DNA of 64,000 nt from Bacteroidales bacterium UBA4284 (GCA_002395925.1 DGVM01000191.1:18800-82799); one strand, 5' to 3'. Positions 26,985-36,902 are shown, counted from the stretch's first letter. Made by a program: numbers and translations. The notes: generated by a model not told the origin, from the letters alone.

Positions 26985-27775
26985 ACTGCGACGGGGGCTT
27001 TGATTGCGGGCCAGGGATCGTATCCTTCGAGGGTGAAATCCTCGTAGCGGAAATCGAAAACGCTTTTGACGTCGGGATTGAGAATCATTCGCGGCAGCGG
27101 TCTGGGCTCCCGGCTCAGCTGCTCGGCGACCTGGTCGAAATGATTGAGATAGATATGGGTGTCTCCGGTGGTGTGAATGAACTCTCCGGGCTGCAGGCCG
27201 CAGACCTGGGCTATCATCATGGTCAACAGAGCGTAGGATGCGATATTGAACGGTACGCCGAGGAAGGTGTCGGCGCTGCGCTGGTACAGCTGGCAGGAGA
27301 GCTTTCCGCCGGCCACATAGAACTGGAACAGGCAGTGGCAGGGCGGCAGGGCCATCTTGTCGATTTCTCCGGGATTCCAGGCGCTGACCAGCATGCGGCG
27401 CGAGTCGGGGTTGTTCTTTATGAGGTCGATGACCTGCGACAGCTGGTCTATGCTGCGTCCGTCGGGAGCGGGCCAGCTGCGCCACTGATGTCCGTACACC
27501 GGGCCCAGGTCGCCGTTGCTGTCGGCCCACTCGTCCCAGATGCTCACCTTGTTGTCGTGAAGGTACTTGATATTGGTGTCGCCGGCGATAAACCAAAGGA
27601 GTTCATGGATGATGGAGCGCAGGTGGACCTTTTTGGTGGTTAACAGGGGGAAGCCCTCCTGCAGGTCGAAGCGCATCTGGTACCCGAAGATGCTCTGGGT
27701 GCCTACGCCGGTGCGGTCGTGCTTGATTGTGCCGTTTTCGCGGATGTATCTGAGGAGGTCGAGGTACTGTTTCAT
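26981..27775 (-). CDS. thyA: Thymidylate synthase
   Basis: Converts dUMP and methylene-tetrahydrofolate to dTMP and dihydrofolate. It has 264 residues, the length of the E. coli enzyme. Motifs are [42 protein letters not shown], the nucleophile Cys146 in [31 protein letters not shown] and [12 protein letters not shown]. It overlaps folA downstream and the lipoprotein gene upstream by four bases each, so all three form one tight operon. Confidence 0.98.
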   Translation of the reverse strand: MKQYLDLLRYIRENGTIKHDRTGVGTQSIFGYQMRFDLQEGFPLLTTKKVHLRSIIHELLWFIAGDTNIKYLHDNKVSIWDEWADSNGDLGPVYGHQWRSWPAPDGRSIDQLSQVIDLIKNNPDSRRMLVSAWNPGEIDKMALPPCHCLFQFYVAGGKLSCQLYQRSADTFLGVPFNIASYALLTMMIAQVCGLQPGEFIHTTGDTHIYLNHFDQVAEQLSREPRPLPRMILNPDVKSVFDFRYEDFTLEGYDPWPAIKAPVAV

Positions 27776-28803
27776 ATTCTGTCGAGGTATGATAGGACTT
27801 TTTCCGTGGGAGCGTCTTTGAGGAGCACGCGCTTGGAGGCGTCGAGCAGGTACAGGGACGGAATTGCACGGATGTCGAACTTGCCGCTGTCACGCAGCTG
27901 GAAGGTGTAGTCGTATCCGTTTATCCACGAAGCGGGGTAATTGGGCAGATACTCACGCCATTTGCTCACCTCGGCGTCGATATAGATGTTGACGATCGCG
28001 AGGCGTCCCTGGGAGATGTAACTGTCGATGTAACTGCGGGTCTTTATTTCGTTTATGATTTCCTGGCAGGCGGTGCAGCCGGGGTTGCTGAAGAACAGCA
28101 TAACGTAGTCGGCCCCAAGCTCGTAGAGCGAGCTTTTTTTGCCGTCGGCGGTGCTGAAACGAAAGTCGGGAACCTTCTGTCCGAACTGGTTGATGCGGCA
28201 CTGGCGGGCCTCGTAAGCGTATGCCGGGCGCATGTCATCTGAGGTGAAACGGCTGTCCTTCATGGCCTCGACGAAAGGTAGGTAGAGGTCTTCGTCGCGC
28301 AGGGGGGAGTTGGGGTCGAACATATACCGGGAGACCATCTCGGTAAAGCGGAGATAGACAAGCGACGAAGTGTCGGCCGCCTGATGCTTCTCGAGCTTGG
28401 AGAACAGGGTGCGTACGCTGCTGCGGGCCTGTGCCAGGGGGGTGAGGTCGTCGGGTGTAGCCTTGTCCTTGAGAGATGAAAGTATGCCTATGTAGTTGGC
28501 CAGGGCCTGCTCCACCTCGCCGTCGGACACTCCGAGTATGCTCTTGGGGCCGGTGGGGCCGCCGGTGCCGAAGAAGTCGTCCCAATAATGCTCCAGCGTG
28601 TATTCGATGGATGCCGAAGGGTCGTCGCCATACACCATCGGAAGCTTTACCGAAGGAAAGGCGTGAAGGTCGGAAACGCTTGATTCTGAAGGCTGTTCGC
28701 CGGGCCCTCCGGGGCCGGAAGAGGTCCCGGAGGCTCCGGAACCGCCGCCGCAGGCTGCCATAGTCAGCAGGGAAAAGAGTGCAAAAACACGTATCAGCTT
28801 CAT
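27772..28803 (-). CDS. Thioredoxin-like lipoprotein with DUF5106-type N-domain
   Basis: 343 residues. The lipobox LLTMAAC is followed by a Gly/Ser/Pro-rich linker ([20 protein letters not shown]). A helical domain (about 60-205; [13 protein letters not shown] ... [19 protein letters not shown]) matches DUF5106. A TlpA/AhpC-like thioredoxin fold follows with [13 protein letters not shown] (CxxC) and the cis-Pro loop [11 protein letters not shown]. It probably reduces or isomerises periplasmic disulfides. It is the first gene of an operon with thyA and folA, an odd partnership that probably reflects compaction. Confidence 0.85.
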   Translation of the reverse strand: MKLIRVFALFSLLTMAACGGGSGASGTSSGPGGPGEQPSESSVSDLHAFPSVKLPMVYGDDPSASIEYTLEHYWDDFFGTGGPTGPKSILGVSDGEVEQALANYIGILSSLKDKATPDDLTPLAQARSSVRTLFSKLEKHQAADTSSLVYLRFTEMVSRYMFDPNSPLRDEDLYLPFVEAMKDSRFTSDDMRPAYAYEARQCRINQFGQKVPDFRFSTADGKKSSLYELGADYVMLFFSNPGCTACQEIINEIKTRSYIDSYISQGRLAIVNIYIDAEVSKWREYLPNYPASWINGYDYTFQLRDSGKFDIRAIPSLYLLDASKRVLLKDAPTEKVLSYLDRI

Positions 28804-28809
28804 AACTCA

Positions 28810-28817
28810 CAAATATA
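28810..28817 (-). promoter_or_regulatory. -7 promoter box very close to the lipoprotein start
   Basis: The minus strand reads TATATTTG and ends only six bases before the ATG at 28803. If used, the transcript would have almost no leader. No -33 box is obvious. Confidence 0.4.
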
Positions 28818-28824
28818 GTCAATT

Positions 28825-28858
28825 TTTGCTCGTCAGTCGGATTTTATTTTTATTTTTG
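28825..28858 (+). promoter_or_regulatory. Promoter of the YeiH-type transporter gene
   Basis: TTTG (28825-28828), 22-base spacer, TATTTTTG (28851-28858), a full -7 match 23 bases before the ATG. It is divergent from the lipoprotein-thyA-folA operon. Confidence 0.6.
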
Positions 28859-28881
28859 CGTCTGCTAAAAACCGAAACAGA

Positions 28882-30228
28882 ATGAAAGGACAATCAAAAC
28901 TACTTCATAGCGAAGACTGGCTTGCGGTGTGGATAGGAGCCATCATCATCGCGGTCGGGCTTGTCGCGGTACTTACCGGCGCCTTCGACTTTTCCGCCCT
29001 AAAGTTCAAGACCTGGACTCTCGGAGAACAGCTCACCGGAGCTGCCGCAGCCAAAGTCGTTCCCCTAGGCGAACAGATTGCAAGCGGAGCGTTCTGGCTC
29101 AAGATGCTCCTCACTGCCGGAGTGCTGGGCGTTCTGTTTGCGGTCGGAGCGGCGCTCACCGGCGAAAAACCCGGCAAATTCGTTCCTGCCTTCCTGGCAG
29201 TCTTCGCGCTGTCCGTAATAGTACGTCTGATTAGTGCGGAATTCACCCTCAACCGTTATCTGGAATGGGCCTTCTGGGCGCTTATCGTGGGTATGCTTAT
29301 ATCCAATACCGTCGGCACTCCATCATGGCTCCGGCCTGCGGTCCGCACCGAATTCTACATCAAGACGGGCCTTGTCATCATGGGCTTCTCGGTACTTTTC
29401 TCCAATATCGCCAAATTCGGACTATACGGCCTCGGAATCGCCTGGGTGGTGACTCCCATCGTAATCCTGTTCATGTGGTGGTTCGGTACGCGGGTGCTCA
29501 AGATCGACAACAAGCCACTCGTCATCACCATGGCGTCGGCTACCAGCGTATGCGGCACATCCGCCGCTATCGCCTCCGGTGCGGCATCGGGATGCAAGAA
29601 GGACGACCTCACGATGACCATATCAATATCCATCATCTTCACGGTGCTCATGATGGTGCTCGAACCCGTCATCATCAAGGCCGTCGGCATGAGTCCCATC
29701 ATGGGCGGCGCGCTCATCGGCGGTACCGTTGACAGCACCGGAGCCGTAGCCGTGGCCGGTTCCGTGCTTGGCGGAGAGGCCGAAAAGGCCGCCGTTCTGG
29801 TCAAGATGATACAGAACATCCTCATCGGCTTCATCGCCTTCTTCGTGGCAGTGTTCTTTACCACAAGCGTTGGACGCAAAGACGGACAGAAGGTCGGCGC
29901 AGGCGAAATCTGGACCCGCTTCCCCAAGTTCATCATAGGTTTCTTCGTGGCTTCGCTGCTCGCCTCTTTCGTGGTGCTCCCGCTTGCCGGCGCAGACCAG
30001 GTGAAGGCCGTCAACGGGGTGCTGGACCAATATAAGAACTGGTGCTTCGTGCTGGCTTTCGTGAGCATTGGCCTGGATACCAATTTCCGGGATATAGCAC
30101 GCCAGATGAAGGGCGGAAAGCCGCTGTGGCTGTATATAGTCGGCCAGACCTTCAACATCGTGCTCACTTTTGCGATGGTGTGGTTCCTTCTGTCCGGAGC
30201 CGTATTCCCCGTTCCGGCACTCGACTGA
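28882..30228 (+). CDS. YeiH/UPF0324 family putative sulfate exporter
   Basis: 448-residue polytopic membrane protein with about ten to eleven hydrophobic helices. Family marks are the N-terminal WLAVWIGAIIIAVGL, GTPSWLRPAVRTEFYIKTGLVIMG, the central MASATSVCGTSAAIASG loop, and VDSTGAVAVAGSVLG. The family (Cons_hypoth698) includes predicted sulfate/sulfonate-related exporters; the substrate has little direct proof. It is somewhat longer than YeiH (349) because of an insertion after the first two helices, as in other Bacteroidota members. It is followed immediately by a small membrane protein gene. Confidence 0.88.
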   Translation: MKGQSKLLHSEDWLAVWIGAIIIAVGLVAVLTGAFDFSALKFKTWTLGEQLTGAAAAKVVPLGEQIASGAFWLKMLLTAGVLGVLFAVGAALTGEKPGKFVPAFLAVFALSVIVRLISAEFTLNRYLEWAFWALIVGMLISNTVGTPSWLRPAVRTEFYIKTGLVIMGFSVLFSNIAKFGLYGLGIAWVVTPIVILFMWWFGTRVLKIDNKPLVITMASATSVCGTSAAIASGAASGCKKDDLTMTISISIIFTVLMMVLEPVIIKAVGMSPIMGGALIGGTVDSTGAVAVAGSVLGGEAEKAAVLVKMIQNILIGFIAFFVAVFFTTSVGRKDGQKVGAGEIWTRFPKFIIGFFVASLLASFVVLPLAGADQVKAVNGVLDQYKNWCFVLAFVSIGLDTNFRDIARQMKGGKPLWLYIVGQTFNIVLTFAMVWFLLSGAVFPVPALD

Positions 30229-30497
30229 TGAGCGGCAAGCGTTCCGCGTGGGGCATTGCCGCGGCGGTGGTCGGAGTGCTGGCCGTCGGCGCCGCAGTCT
30301 ATATCATGATAAGCGGAATAGGCCTCAATCCCGACCTCGACTTCGGCGCGGGCGCCTATTACTATGCGGACATTCCGGAATACGAAAAAACGCTCGACTG
30401 GGATACATACACCGCCCGGTTGCCATTCTGGGTCTATCTGCTTTTCTTTTTCGGCTGGGGCGCCATTGTCTGGGCGGTCTGGAAGAAGCTCAAATAG
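30228..30497 (+). CDS. Small two-helix membrane protein
   Basis: 89 residues starting at the ATG that overlaps the previous stop (TGATG at 30226-30230). Two transmembrane segments (AWGIAAAVVGVLAVGAAVYIM, about 6-27; PFWVYLLFFFGWGAIVWAVW, about 66-85) flank a periplasmic loop with DFGAGAYYYADIPEYEK. Such proteins accompany transporters as small subunits in Bacteroidota. Which transporter it serves is unclear: the intact YeiH-type gene precedes it and a transporter remnant follows. Confidence 0.65.
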   Translation: MSGKRSAWGIAAAVVGVLAVGAAVYIMISGIGLNPDLDFGAGAYYYADIPEYEKTLDWDTYTARLPFWVYLLFFFGWGAIVWAVWKKLK

Positions 30498-30691
30498 TTC
30501 CGTGCGCGCTGGCCTTCGTGCTCTTCGCAGGCTGGAAGATGAAAAAGGAAGACGTACGCGACGAGCTTTCCAGCGGCGGCGTGGTGACGCTTGGTGAGAG
30601 GGCTTTCGGATTTCTGTATTTTGTGCTCCGCTGGATTATTCCTCCGCTTATTCTTGTTATATTTGTGAGCAATTTGGCGGCCGGGCTCTAA
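30494..30691 (+). pseudogene. C-terminal remnant of a sodium:neurotransmitter-symporter-like transporter
   Basis: The frame reads VPCALAFVLFAGWKMKKEDV, then [17 protein letters not shown] and [20 protein letters not shown]. This looks like the end of a bacterial NSS transporter: the penultimate helix, the GWKxxKxDVxDE cytoplasmic loop and the last helix. The preceding ten or so helices are absent. An ATG at 30539 would give a 50-residue peptide, so a small expressed protein cannot be excluded. It ends in TAATG at a possible early pfkA start. Confidence 0.45.
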
Positions 30692-30711
30692 TGGCCCGCT
30701 GCAATCGGTAT

Positions 30712-31701
30712 ATGGAAAGGACAATCAAGACTATCGGCATCCTTACCTCCGGAGGTGATGCACCCGGAATGAATGCGGCCATACGTGCCGTCACCCGCAC
30801 AGCCCGTTTTCATAACATAAACGTAATCGGCATTATGCGCGGCTATCAGGGCCTCATCGAGAACGAATTCGTTAAATTCACGTCCTCGTCGGTCTCGAAC
30901 ACCATCCAGAGGGGCGGAACGATACTCAAGACCGCCCGCTGCGGGGACTTCCTCCTTCCCGAGGGCCGCAAAAAGGCATACGACAACATGGTCGCCGCCG
31001 GCATCGACGCTCTCGTGGTGATAGGCGGCAACGGCTCGCTCACCGGAGCGCAGCTTTTCGCCCGCGAGTACGACATTCCCATCATCGGCCTGCCTGGCAC
31101 CATCGACAACGACCTCTACGGTACCGACTTCACGATTGGTTACGATTCCGCCCTCAACACGATCGTGGAGTGCGTGGACAAGATACGCGACACCGCCAAC
31201 AGCCACGACCGCATCTTCTTCATAGAGGTCATGGGACGCGATGCGGGCTTCCTCGCCCAGAACAGCGCCATAGCCTCCGGAGCCGAAGCGGCTATCATCC
31301 CCGAGGGCAAGACCGACGTCGACCAGCTCGCCGAATTCATCGAAAGGGGCAAGCGGAAGAGCAAGAACAGCGCCATCGTACTGGTGAGCGAGGCCCAGAA
31401 GAACGGGGTCGGAGGCGCCATGTACTACGCTGAGCGCATCAAGAACGAATATCCCCAGTTCGACGCTAGGGTGACCATCCTGGGGCACCTCCAGAGAGGC
31501 GGCACTCCCTCCGCGTACGACAGGATACTCGCCTCCCGCATGGGCTACGCCGCCATCGAAGCCCTGTTGGAAGGACAGCGCAACATCATGGTAGGAATCA
31601 AGAACGACGAGATAGTTTACGTCCCTATCTCCCGCGCCATCAAGAACGACAAGCCGATACCGCAGGAACTCATCTCCGTGCTCAACGTGCTGTCGATGTA
31701 A
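30712..31701 (+). CDS. pfkA: 6-phosphofructokinase
   Basis: Phosphorylates fructose 6-phosphate in glycolysis. 329 residues from ATG 30712 ([21 protein letters not shown]), preferred over 30691 because the family starts close to this glycine-rich motif. The catalytic segment [29 protein letters not shown], and [15 protein letters not shown] are intact. The nucleotide loop reads GGNGSLTGA where many ATP-dependent enzymes have GGDGS, a substitution that could affect metal or phosphoryl-donor choice (ATP or pyrophosphate). Confidence 0.94.
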   Translation: MERTIKTIGILTSGGDAPGMNAAIRAVTRTARFHNINVIGIMRGYQGLIENEFVKFTSSSVSNTIQRGGTILKTARCGDFLLPEGRKKAYDNMVAAGIDALVVIGGNGSLTGAQLFAREYDIPIIGLPGTIDNDLYGTDFTIGYDSALNTIVECVDKIRDTANSHDRIFFIEVMGRDAGFLAQNSAIASGAEAAIIPEGKTDVDQLAEFIERGKRKSKNSAIVLVSEAQKNGVGGAMYYAERIKNEYPQFDARVTILGHLQRGGTPSAYDRILASRMGYAAIEALLEGQRNIMVGIKNDEIVYVPISRAIKNDKPIPQELISVLNVLSM

Positions 31702-31733
31702 TTTGCGATTAAGCGGCAAAAACGCTATATTCG
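31702..31733 (+). promoter_or_regulatory. Promoter of mutS
   Basis: TTTG (31702-31705), 20-base spacer, TATATTCG (31726-31733), one mismatch to TAnnTTTG. The box ends six bases before the mutS ATG, so the transcript would be nearly leaderless. Confidence 0.5.
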
Positions 31734-31739
31734 CAGAAT

Positions 31740-34340
31740 ATGGCAAAAGAGGATACTCCGCTGCTCAAGCAGTATTTTGCGACCAAGGCGCAGCACCCCG
31801 AGGCGCTGCTTCTATACCGTGTCGGAGACTTCTACGAGTGTTATTCCGACGACGCCGTAACCCTCAGCAAGGTGCTCGGCATGGTGCTTACGCGCCGCTC
31901 CAACGGAGAAAAGGGCGATACCCAGATGGCCGGTTTCCCGCATCATGCGCTGGATACCTACCTTCCCAAACTCGTGCGCGCCGGCTTTAAGGTCGCAATC
32001 TGCGACCAGCTGGAAGATCCCAAACTCGCCAAAGGGAAACTGGTCCAGCGCGGAGTCACCGAAATCCTCACCCCCGGAATAGCCTTCGGCGAAAGCATGC
32101 TCGAAGGAAAGGAGCACAATTGGCTCGCCGGACTCACCTACGACGGCCCTCAGTGCGGGGTTGCGTTCCTGGATGTCTCTACCGGTACGTTCAAGGTTGC
32201 CCAGGGCAGCTCCGATTACGTATCCACCCTGCTGTATTCATTCCGTCCCAAGGAGCTTGTGGTTCAGAAGGATGTATGGCGCGCGGCAAAGGAGAAGCAT
32301 CCCGATTTCTACGTGACCGCCCTTGACGAGTGGGCCTTTGTGCCCGACGCCGCCTGCCGCAAGCTCTGCGACCAGCTTGGCGTACAGTCCCTCAAGGGTT
32401 TTGCAGTTGACCGCTATCCGCTTGCGGTATGTTCTGCCGGCGCGCTTGTCTTCTATCTCGAGCAGACCCATCACAAGGGGCTTCGAAACATCTGCTCAAT
32501 AAGCCGCATCGACGAGGGCAGCTTTGTGTGGATGGACCGTTTCACCATACGCAACCTCGAGCTCTTCCAGAGCAATGCAGGCGCCGAGGGCACCAGTCTG
32601 GCCGAGGTGCTGGACCGTTGCTGCTCCCCCATGGGAAGCCGCCTGCTGCGCGAATGGCTGTCCCTCCCCATCATGGACATACCTGCCCTTCAGGGGCGCC
32701 AGGACGTGGTTCAGTTCTTCTTCGACAACGAAGAGGCCCTGCAGGACGTGCGCGCCAGGATCTCCGACGTGGGCGACCTGGAACGTATAACGGCCCGCGC
32801 CGCCACCGGCAAGATCAACCCCAGGGAAGTCATGCAGCTTGCCAGGTCGCTGGGGCAGATGACCCCGATACGCAACATCTGTTCGGGCACCTCCATAGCG
32901 TCCCTGGACAAGCTTTCCGCAGGCCTCAAGGACACCGACCCCCTGCTGGCGAAAATCCAGGCTACGATGGCGCCGAACCCTGCACCGCAGATAGGCAAGG
33001 GCGAGGTCATCGCCCGCGGCGTCAACAAGGAACTGGACGAGTTGAGGGACATCTCATCCGGCGGCCGCGGATACCTTCAGGAGATGCAGCGCCGCGAATC
33101 CGAACGCACCGGCATAAGCTCCCTCAAGATAGGCTACAACAACGTTTTCGGCTATTACATCGAGGTGCGCAACACCTACCGTGACCAGGTGCCGCCTGAC
33201 TGGACCCGCAAGCAGACCCTTGTGTCCAGCGAGCGCTACATAACCGAAGAACTCAAGGAATACGAACGCAAGATACTCGACGCGGAGGGCTCCATCTACG
33301 AGCTCGAGGCCGGCATATACGCCCGTCTGGTCGAAGATATACGCGCCCGCATCAAAGACATCCAGTCATGCAGCCGTGCCGTAGCGCAAATCGATGTCCT
33401 GCAGGGATTTGCCATTCAGGCACTGGAAAAGGATTACTGTCGTCCCAAGCTGGACAAATCGCTGTCCTTCGACATTAAAGGTGGGCGTCACCCGGTCATC
33501 GAGACCATGATGGCTCCCGGCGAGCGCTATGTTCCCAACGACATCGCGATGGACAGCCGCAGCGAGCAGATAATGATACTCACCGGCCCCAACATGTCGG
33601 GCAAGTCGGCCCTTCTGCGCCAGACCGCACTTATTGTGCTGATGGCCCAGACCGGCTCCTTCGTACCCGCCTCTGAGGCCCGCATAGGCATATTCGACAA
33701 GATATTCACCCGCGTCGGAGCCACCGACAACATATCGCGAGGCGAGTCCACCTTCATGGTGGAGATGCTGGAAACGGCGATGATAATGCACAACCTCTCG
33801 GAGCGCTCGCTGGTGCTCATGGACGAAATAGGCCGCGGAACCTCCACCTACGACGGCATGTCGATAGCCAGCGCGCTGGTGGAATACGTGCATGGCCACG
33901 GCCACGGCGCCAAGACCCTCTTCGCCACCCATTACCACGAGCTCAACGACCTCGAGAACCGCTTCCCGCGCGTACACAACTGGCATATCGCCGTCAAGGA
34001 GGAGGGACGGGACGTGCTCTACCTGCGCAAGCTGGAGCGGGGCGGAGTGGCCCACAGCTTCGGTATCCATGTGGCCCGCATGGCCGGCATGCCCAAAGAA
34101 GTGATAACCAGCGCAGAAAGCACCCTCCGCAAGCTCGAAGCCAGGGAGCGCAACGCCGACGCCCTGTCACGCGATATGGCTTCCGACGGCAGCGTGCAGC
34201 TGTCTTTCTTCCAACTCGACGACCCCACGCTGAGCTCCGTACGCTCCCAGCTGCTGGAGGCCGACCTCAATGCCATGACACCCCTCCAGGCCTTCGACCT
34301 GCTGCGCAAGCTCCGGGAAGAAGTCGGAGCCAACGAATGA
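31740..34340 (+). CDS. mutS: DNA mismatch repair protein MutS
   Basis: Recognises mismatches and small loops and recruits MutL. The 866 residues match MutS1. The mismatch-reading F-x-E is in GDFYECYSDDA (Phe31, Glu33). The core and clamp regions follow (NLELFQSNAG, RLLREWLSLP, GYYIEVRNTY). The ABC ATPase has Walker A GPNMSGKSALLRQ near 615, DEIGRGTSTYDG (Walker B and signature) and the ATHYHEL H-loop. The C-terminal tail ends with a helical dimerisation segment (PLQAFDLLRKLREEV). Confidence 0.98.
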   Translation: MAKEDTPLLKQYFATKAQHPEALLLYRVGDFYECYSDDAVTLSKVLGMVLTRRSNGEKGDTQMAGFPHHALDTYLPKLVRAGFKVAICDQLEDPKLAKGKLVQRGVTEILTPGIAFGESMLEGKEHNWLAGLTYDGPQCGVAFLDVSTGTFKVAQGSSDYVSTLLYSFRPKELVVQKDVWRAAKEKHPDFYVTALDEWAFVPDAACRKLCDQLGVQSLKGFAVDRYPLAVCSAGALVFYLEQTHHKGLRNICSISRIDEGSFVWMDRFTIRNLELFQSNAGAEGTSLAEVLDRCCSPMGSRLLREWLSLPIMDIPALQGRQDVVQFFFDNEEALQDVRARISDVGDLERITARAATGKINPREVMQLARSLGQMTPIRNICSGTSIASLDKLSAGLKDTDPLLAKIQATMAPNPAPQIGKGEVIARGVNKELDELRDISSGGRGYLQEMQRRESERTGISSLKIGYNNVFGYYIEVRNTYRDQVPPDWTRKQTLVSSERYITEELKEYERKILDAEGSIYELEAGIYARLVEDIRARIKDIQSCSRAVAQIDVLQGFAIQALEKDYCRPKLDKSLSFDIKGGRHPVIETMMAPGERYVPNDIAMDSRSEQIMILTGPNMSGKSALLRQTALIVLMAQTGSFVPASEARIGIFDKIFTRVGATDNISRGESTFMVEMLETAMIMHNLSERSLVLMDEIGRGTSTYDGMSIASALVEYVHGHGHGAKTLFATHYHELNDLENRFPRVHNWHIAVKEEGRDVLYLRKLERGGVAHSFGIHVARMAGMPKEVITSAESTLRKLEARERNADALSRDMASDGSVQLSFFQLDDPTLSSVRSQLLEADLNAMTPLQAFDLLRKLREEVGANE

Positions 34341-34344
34341 CGAT

Positions 34345-35625
34345 ATGAAACGAATCCTTACCCTCGCAGCGGCCATGTTGCTGCTCTGCTCCGTAAGCCT
34401 CGCCGCCCAGGAGGATAACGGCATGAACCCCGGATTGGCCGCAGCCCTGCGCGAAAACCTTATGCGCTCTGCCAACAACCACTTCCCGTACCAGCACGGC
34501 GACCTTCACGAAACGCCCGCGCCCAGGGGGTATAAACCTTTCTATATCAGCCACTACGGCAGACATGGCAGCCGCCATTCCCGGGGCCCCGAGAAGTATG
34601 AGCTCATAATCGGCATTCTCGGGCAGGCCGACAGCCTGGGCATACTCAGCGAGTCCGGAGCCTTGGCGCTCGAACAGACCCGCCAGGTACTCTCGGCATG
34701 GAACGGCATGGACGGACGCCTGTCGCAGAGGGGTGTACGAGAGCATGCGGGCATAGCCTGGAGGCTTGCCAAGCGCTATCCTTCCGTTTTCCGGGGTAAA
34801 CCCCACATCCGTGCGATTTCCAGCACCGTACAGCGCAGCATAATAAGCATGGTGTCGTTTACCAACACCCTTTCCGCCATCAATCCAAAGATTTCGTGGG
34901 AGTTCGATACCGGCGAGACGTTCATGGACTACATAGGCGACACAGGGAAACGCAGCCCCAAGGAAAAAAAGCTCACAAAGCCGCTCCACACACATCTTTA
35001 CGATGCTCCTGTTGACAGCTGCCATACGCTCAAGACCCTCTTCACCGACCCTGTAAGGGCCCGTGAACTCGTTCCCAGCATGAAGAATTTCAATACAGCC
35101 CTGTTCCTCACGGCGACCATCTCCGACTGCTGGGACATAGAGGACCACATACTGCCCGCCCTGCAGTTCGAGTTCATATACCGCTACTGCTCCATGCACG
35201 CCCACGACCTGTTTGCCAGGAACGGCAACTGCGTGGAAATCGGGCCCGAACGCTTCAGCACCGGCAGCCGCCTTGCAGAGGATTTCATTGCCAAGGCCGA
35301 CGAGGCGATAGCGGGAGGGGAGTTCAGCGCCGACCTGCGTTTCGGTCACGACTATCCGCTTCATTACTTCGTGTCGTACCTTGGCCTCGAAGGCCCCGGC
35401 AGCAAACTCCGCTTCGACGAGGTGGACGAAAAATGGCGTGGCTGGGAGCAGATATGCATGGGTTCCAACGTCGTCATGGTGTTCTACCGCAACAAAGCCG
35501 GACACGTGCTGGTAAAGTGCCTGTATCAGGAACAGGAAAGACAGATTCGAGAGCTGCAGAGCGTCACCGGCCCCTATTATGACTGGGAGACCCTCAAGGC
35601 CAATATAGCCGGATACAAGAGATGA
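34345..35625 (+). CDS. Secreted histidine phosphatase (acid phosphatase/phytase-like)
   Basis: 426 residues with signal peptide MKRILTLAAAMLLLCSVSLAA/QED. Branch-2 histidine phosphatase signatures are present: GRHGSRHS with the phosphorylated His of RHGxR, an Arg further on (STVQRS), and the proton-donor pair His-Asp in RFGHDYPLHYF. MINPP-type phytases carry HAE instead of HD, so this is closer to glucose-1-phosphatase/phytase or general acid phosphatases. It would release phosphate from phosphomonoesters in the periplasm. It overlaps the following glycosyltransferase gene by ATGA. Confidence 0.85.
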   Translation: MKRILTLAAAMLLLCSVSLAAQEDNGMNPGLAAALRENLMRSANNHFPYQHGDLHETPAPRGYKPFYISHYGRHGSRHSRGPEKYELIIGILGQADSLGILSESGALALEQTRQVLSAWNGMDGRLSQRGVREHAGIAWRLAKRYPSVFRGKPHIRAISSTVQRSIISMVSFTNTLSAINPKISWEFDTGETFMDYIGDTGKRSPKEKKLTKPLHTHLYDAPVDSCHTLKTLFTDPVRARELVPSMKNFNTALFLTATISDCWDIEDHILPALQFEFIYRYCSMHAHDLFARNGNCVEIGPERFSTGSRLAEDFIAKADEAIAGGEFSADLRFGHDYPLHYFVSYLGLEGPGSKLRFDEVDEKWRGWEQICMGSNVVMVFYRNKAGHVLVKCLYQEQERQIRELQSVTGPYYDWETLKANIAGYKR

Positions 35626-36902
35626 AAAGATTACTCGTAATAACTTATTATTGGCCCCCCACCGGAGGCAGCGGCGTACAGCGTTGGGTAAAGTTTACCA
35701 AATACCTGTCGCGTTTCGGCTGGGAGTGCGTGGTATATACCCCGGAAAACCCCGAACAGCTGTCGCGCGACGAAAGCCTGCTGACCGACATACCCGCCGG
35801 CCTGGAGGTTATAAAGCGCCCCATCCGGGAACCGTACAACCTGTACCGCAAGATATTCAGGCCCAAGGGCGGCAGCGATGCCGTAACCCTTTTCAACGCC
35901 CAGAAAAAGACCTTCAAGCAGCGCCTCGCGGTGTTTATCCGGGGCAACTTCTTCGTGCCCGACCCCCGCGTGGGATGGGTGCGGCCGTCGGTCAATTTCC
36001 TCGCTTCGTACATCAAGGAGCATTCTGTCGATGCCGTCGTGACCACAGGTCCGCCCCAGTCGATGCACCTCATAGGGCTCGGCCTCAAGAAGCGCACCGG
36101 CGTACGCTGGATCGCCGATTTCCGCGATCCCTGGACAGAGATGTTCTACTTCAAGCACATGGGACTCCTGCCCTGGACAGCGGCACGCCATCGCAGGCTG
36201 GAGCAGGAGGTGCTCGACGGCGCAGATACCGTAATTTCCGTTTCTCCACCCGTTCGTGACGACTTCCAGAAGCGCACCTCCACACCGGTGGAACTCATTA
36301 CCAACGGCTACGACGACGAAGATTTCAACCGCACGGCTCCCTATCTGTCGCCCGACCGCTTTACCATACTGCACACGGGACTGTTCTCCGCCGACGGCGA
36401 CCCCTTGAGCCTGTGGGACACCCTGGCCCGCAAGTGCGCCTCCGACAGCAATTTCAAACAGCAGCTGCGGGTGCGCCTCGTAGGCAAGACCGACCCTGCA
36501 ATCATCGAGTCCCTGCGTGTCAGGGGCCTTGCCGACAACGTTGAGGACCTGGGGTATATCCCTCATTATCAAACGATAAAAGAGCAACGCGGGGCGAACG
36601 TACTGCTGCTTATGATGCGCCGAGAGCCGGAGTTCACCAAGGTGCTGCCGGGCAAAATTTTCGAATATCTTGCAGCCCGCAGGCCGGTGCTCGGAATCGG
36701 CCCGGCAACGAGCGCTTCCGCCACCATACTCAACGAATCCGGTGCGGGCGTCATGATTGACTGGGACCGCGAGGAGTCGCTCCGCAATTACATCGACAGC
36801 GCCTGGGAACGCCACCTGAGGGGAGAAGAAGCCCCGTGCGAGGGCAACATCGCCGCCTACTCCAGGCTCGAACTTACCAGAAAACTTTCGCAGATACTAT
36901 GA
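35622..36902 (+). CDS. GT4-family glycosyltransferase
   Basis: 426 residues, GT-B fold, no signal peptide. The N-terminal domain begins LLVITYYWPPTGGSGVQRWVKF, with the glycine-rich acceptor loop. DFRDPWTE marks the centre. The C-terminal nucleotide-sugar domain shows FTILHTGLFSADGDP, RVRLVGKTDP and PGKIFEYLAARRPVLGIGP with the EX7E-like ending. It probably builds a surface or LPS glycan. It overlaps its neighbours by four bases on both sides (35622-35625; 36899-36902). Confidence 0.88.
   Translation: MKRLLVITYYWPPTGGSGVQRWVKFTKYLSRFGWECVVYTPENPEQLSRDESLLTDIPAGLEVIKRPIREPYNLYRKIFRPKGGSDAVTLFNAQKKTFKQRLAVFIRGNFFVPDPRVGWVRPSVNFLASYIKEHSVDAVVTTGPPQSMHLIGLGLKKRTGVRWIADFRDPWTEMFYFKHMGLLPWTAARHRRLEQEVLDGADTVISVSPPVRDDFQKRTSTPVELITNGYDDEDFNRTAPYLSPDRFTILHTGLFSADGDPLSLWDTLARKCASDSNFKQQLRVRLVGKTDPAIIESLRVRGLADNVEDLGYIPHYQTIKEQRGANVLLLMMRREPEFTKVLPGKIFEYLAARRPVLGIGPATSASATILNESGAGVMIDWDREESLRNYIDSAWERHLRGEEAPCEGNIAAYSRLELTRKLSQIL

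Noticed and set aside
26985..27596. N-terminal extension of folA suggested by a long open frame
   Set aside because: This part lies wholly within thyA in another frame; DHFR begins at the ATG at 26984 by family length.
30042..30227. Longer version of the 89-residue membrane protein starting at 30042
   Set aside because: It would overlap the end of the YeiH-type gene for 186 bases; the ATG at 30228 in a TGATG overlap gives a clean two-helix protein.
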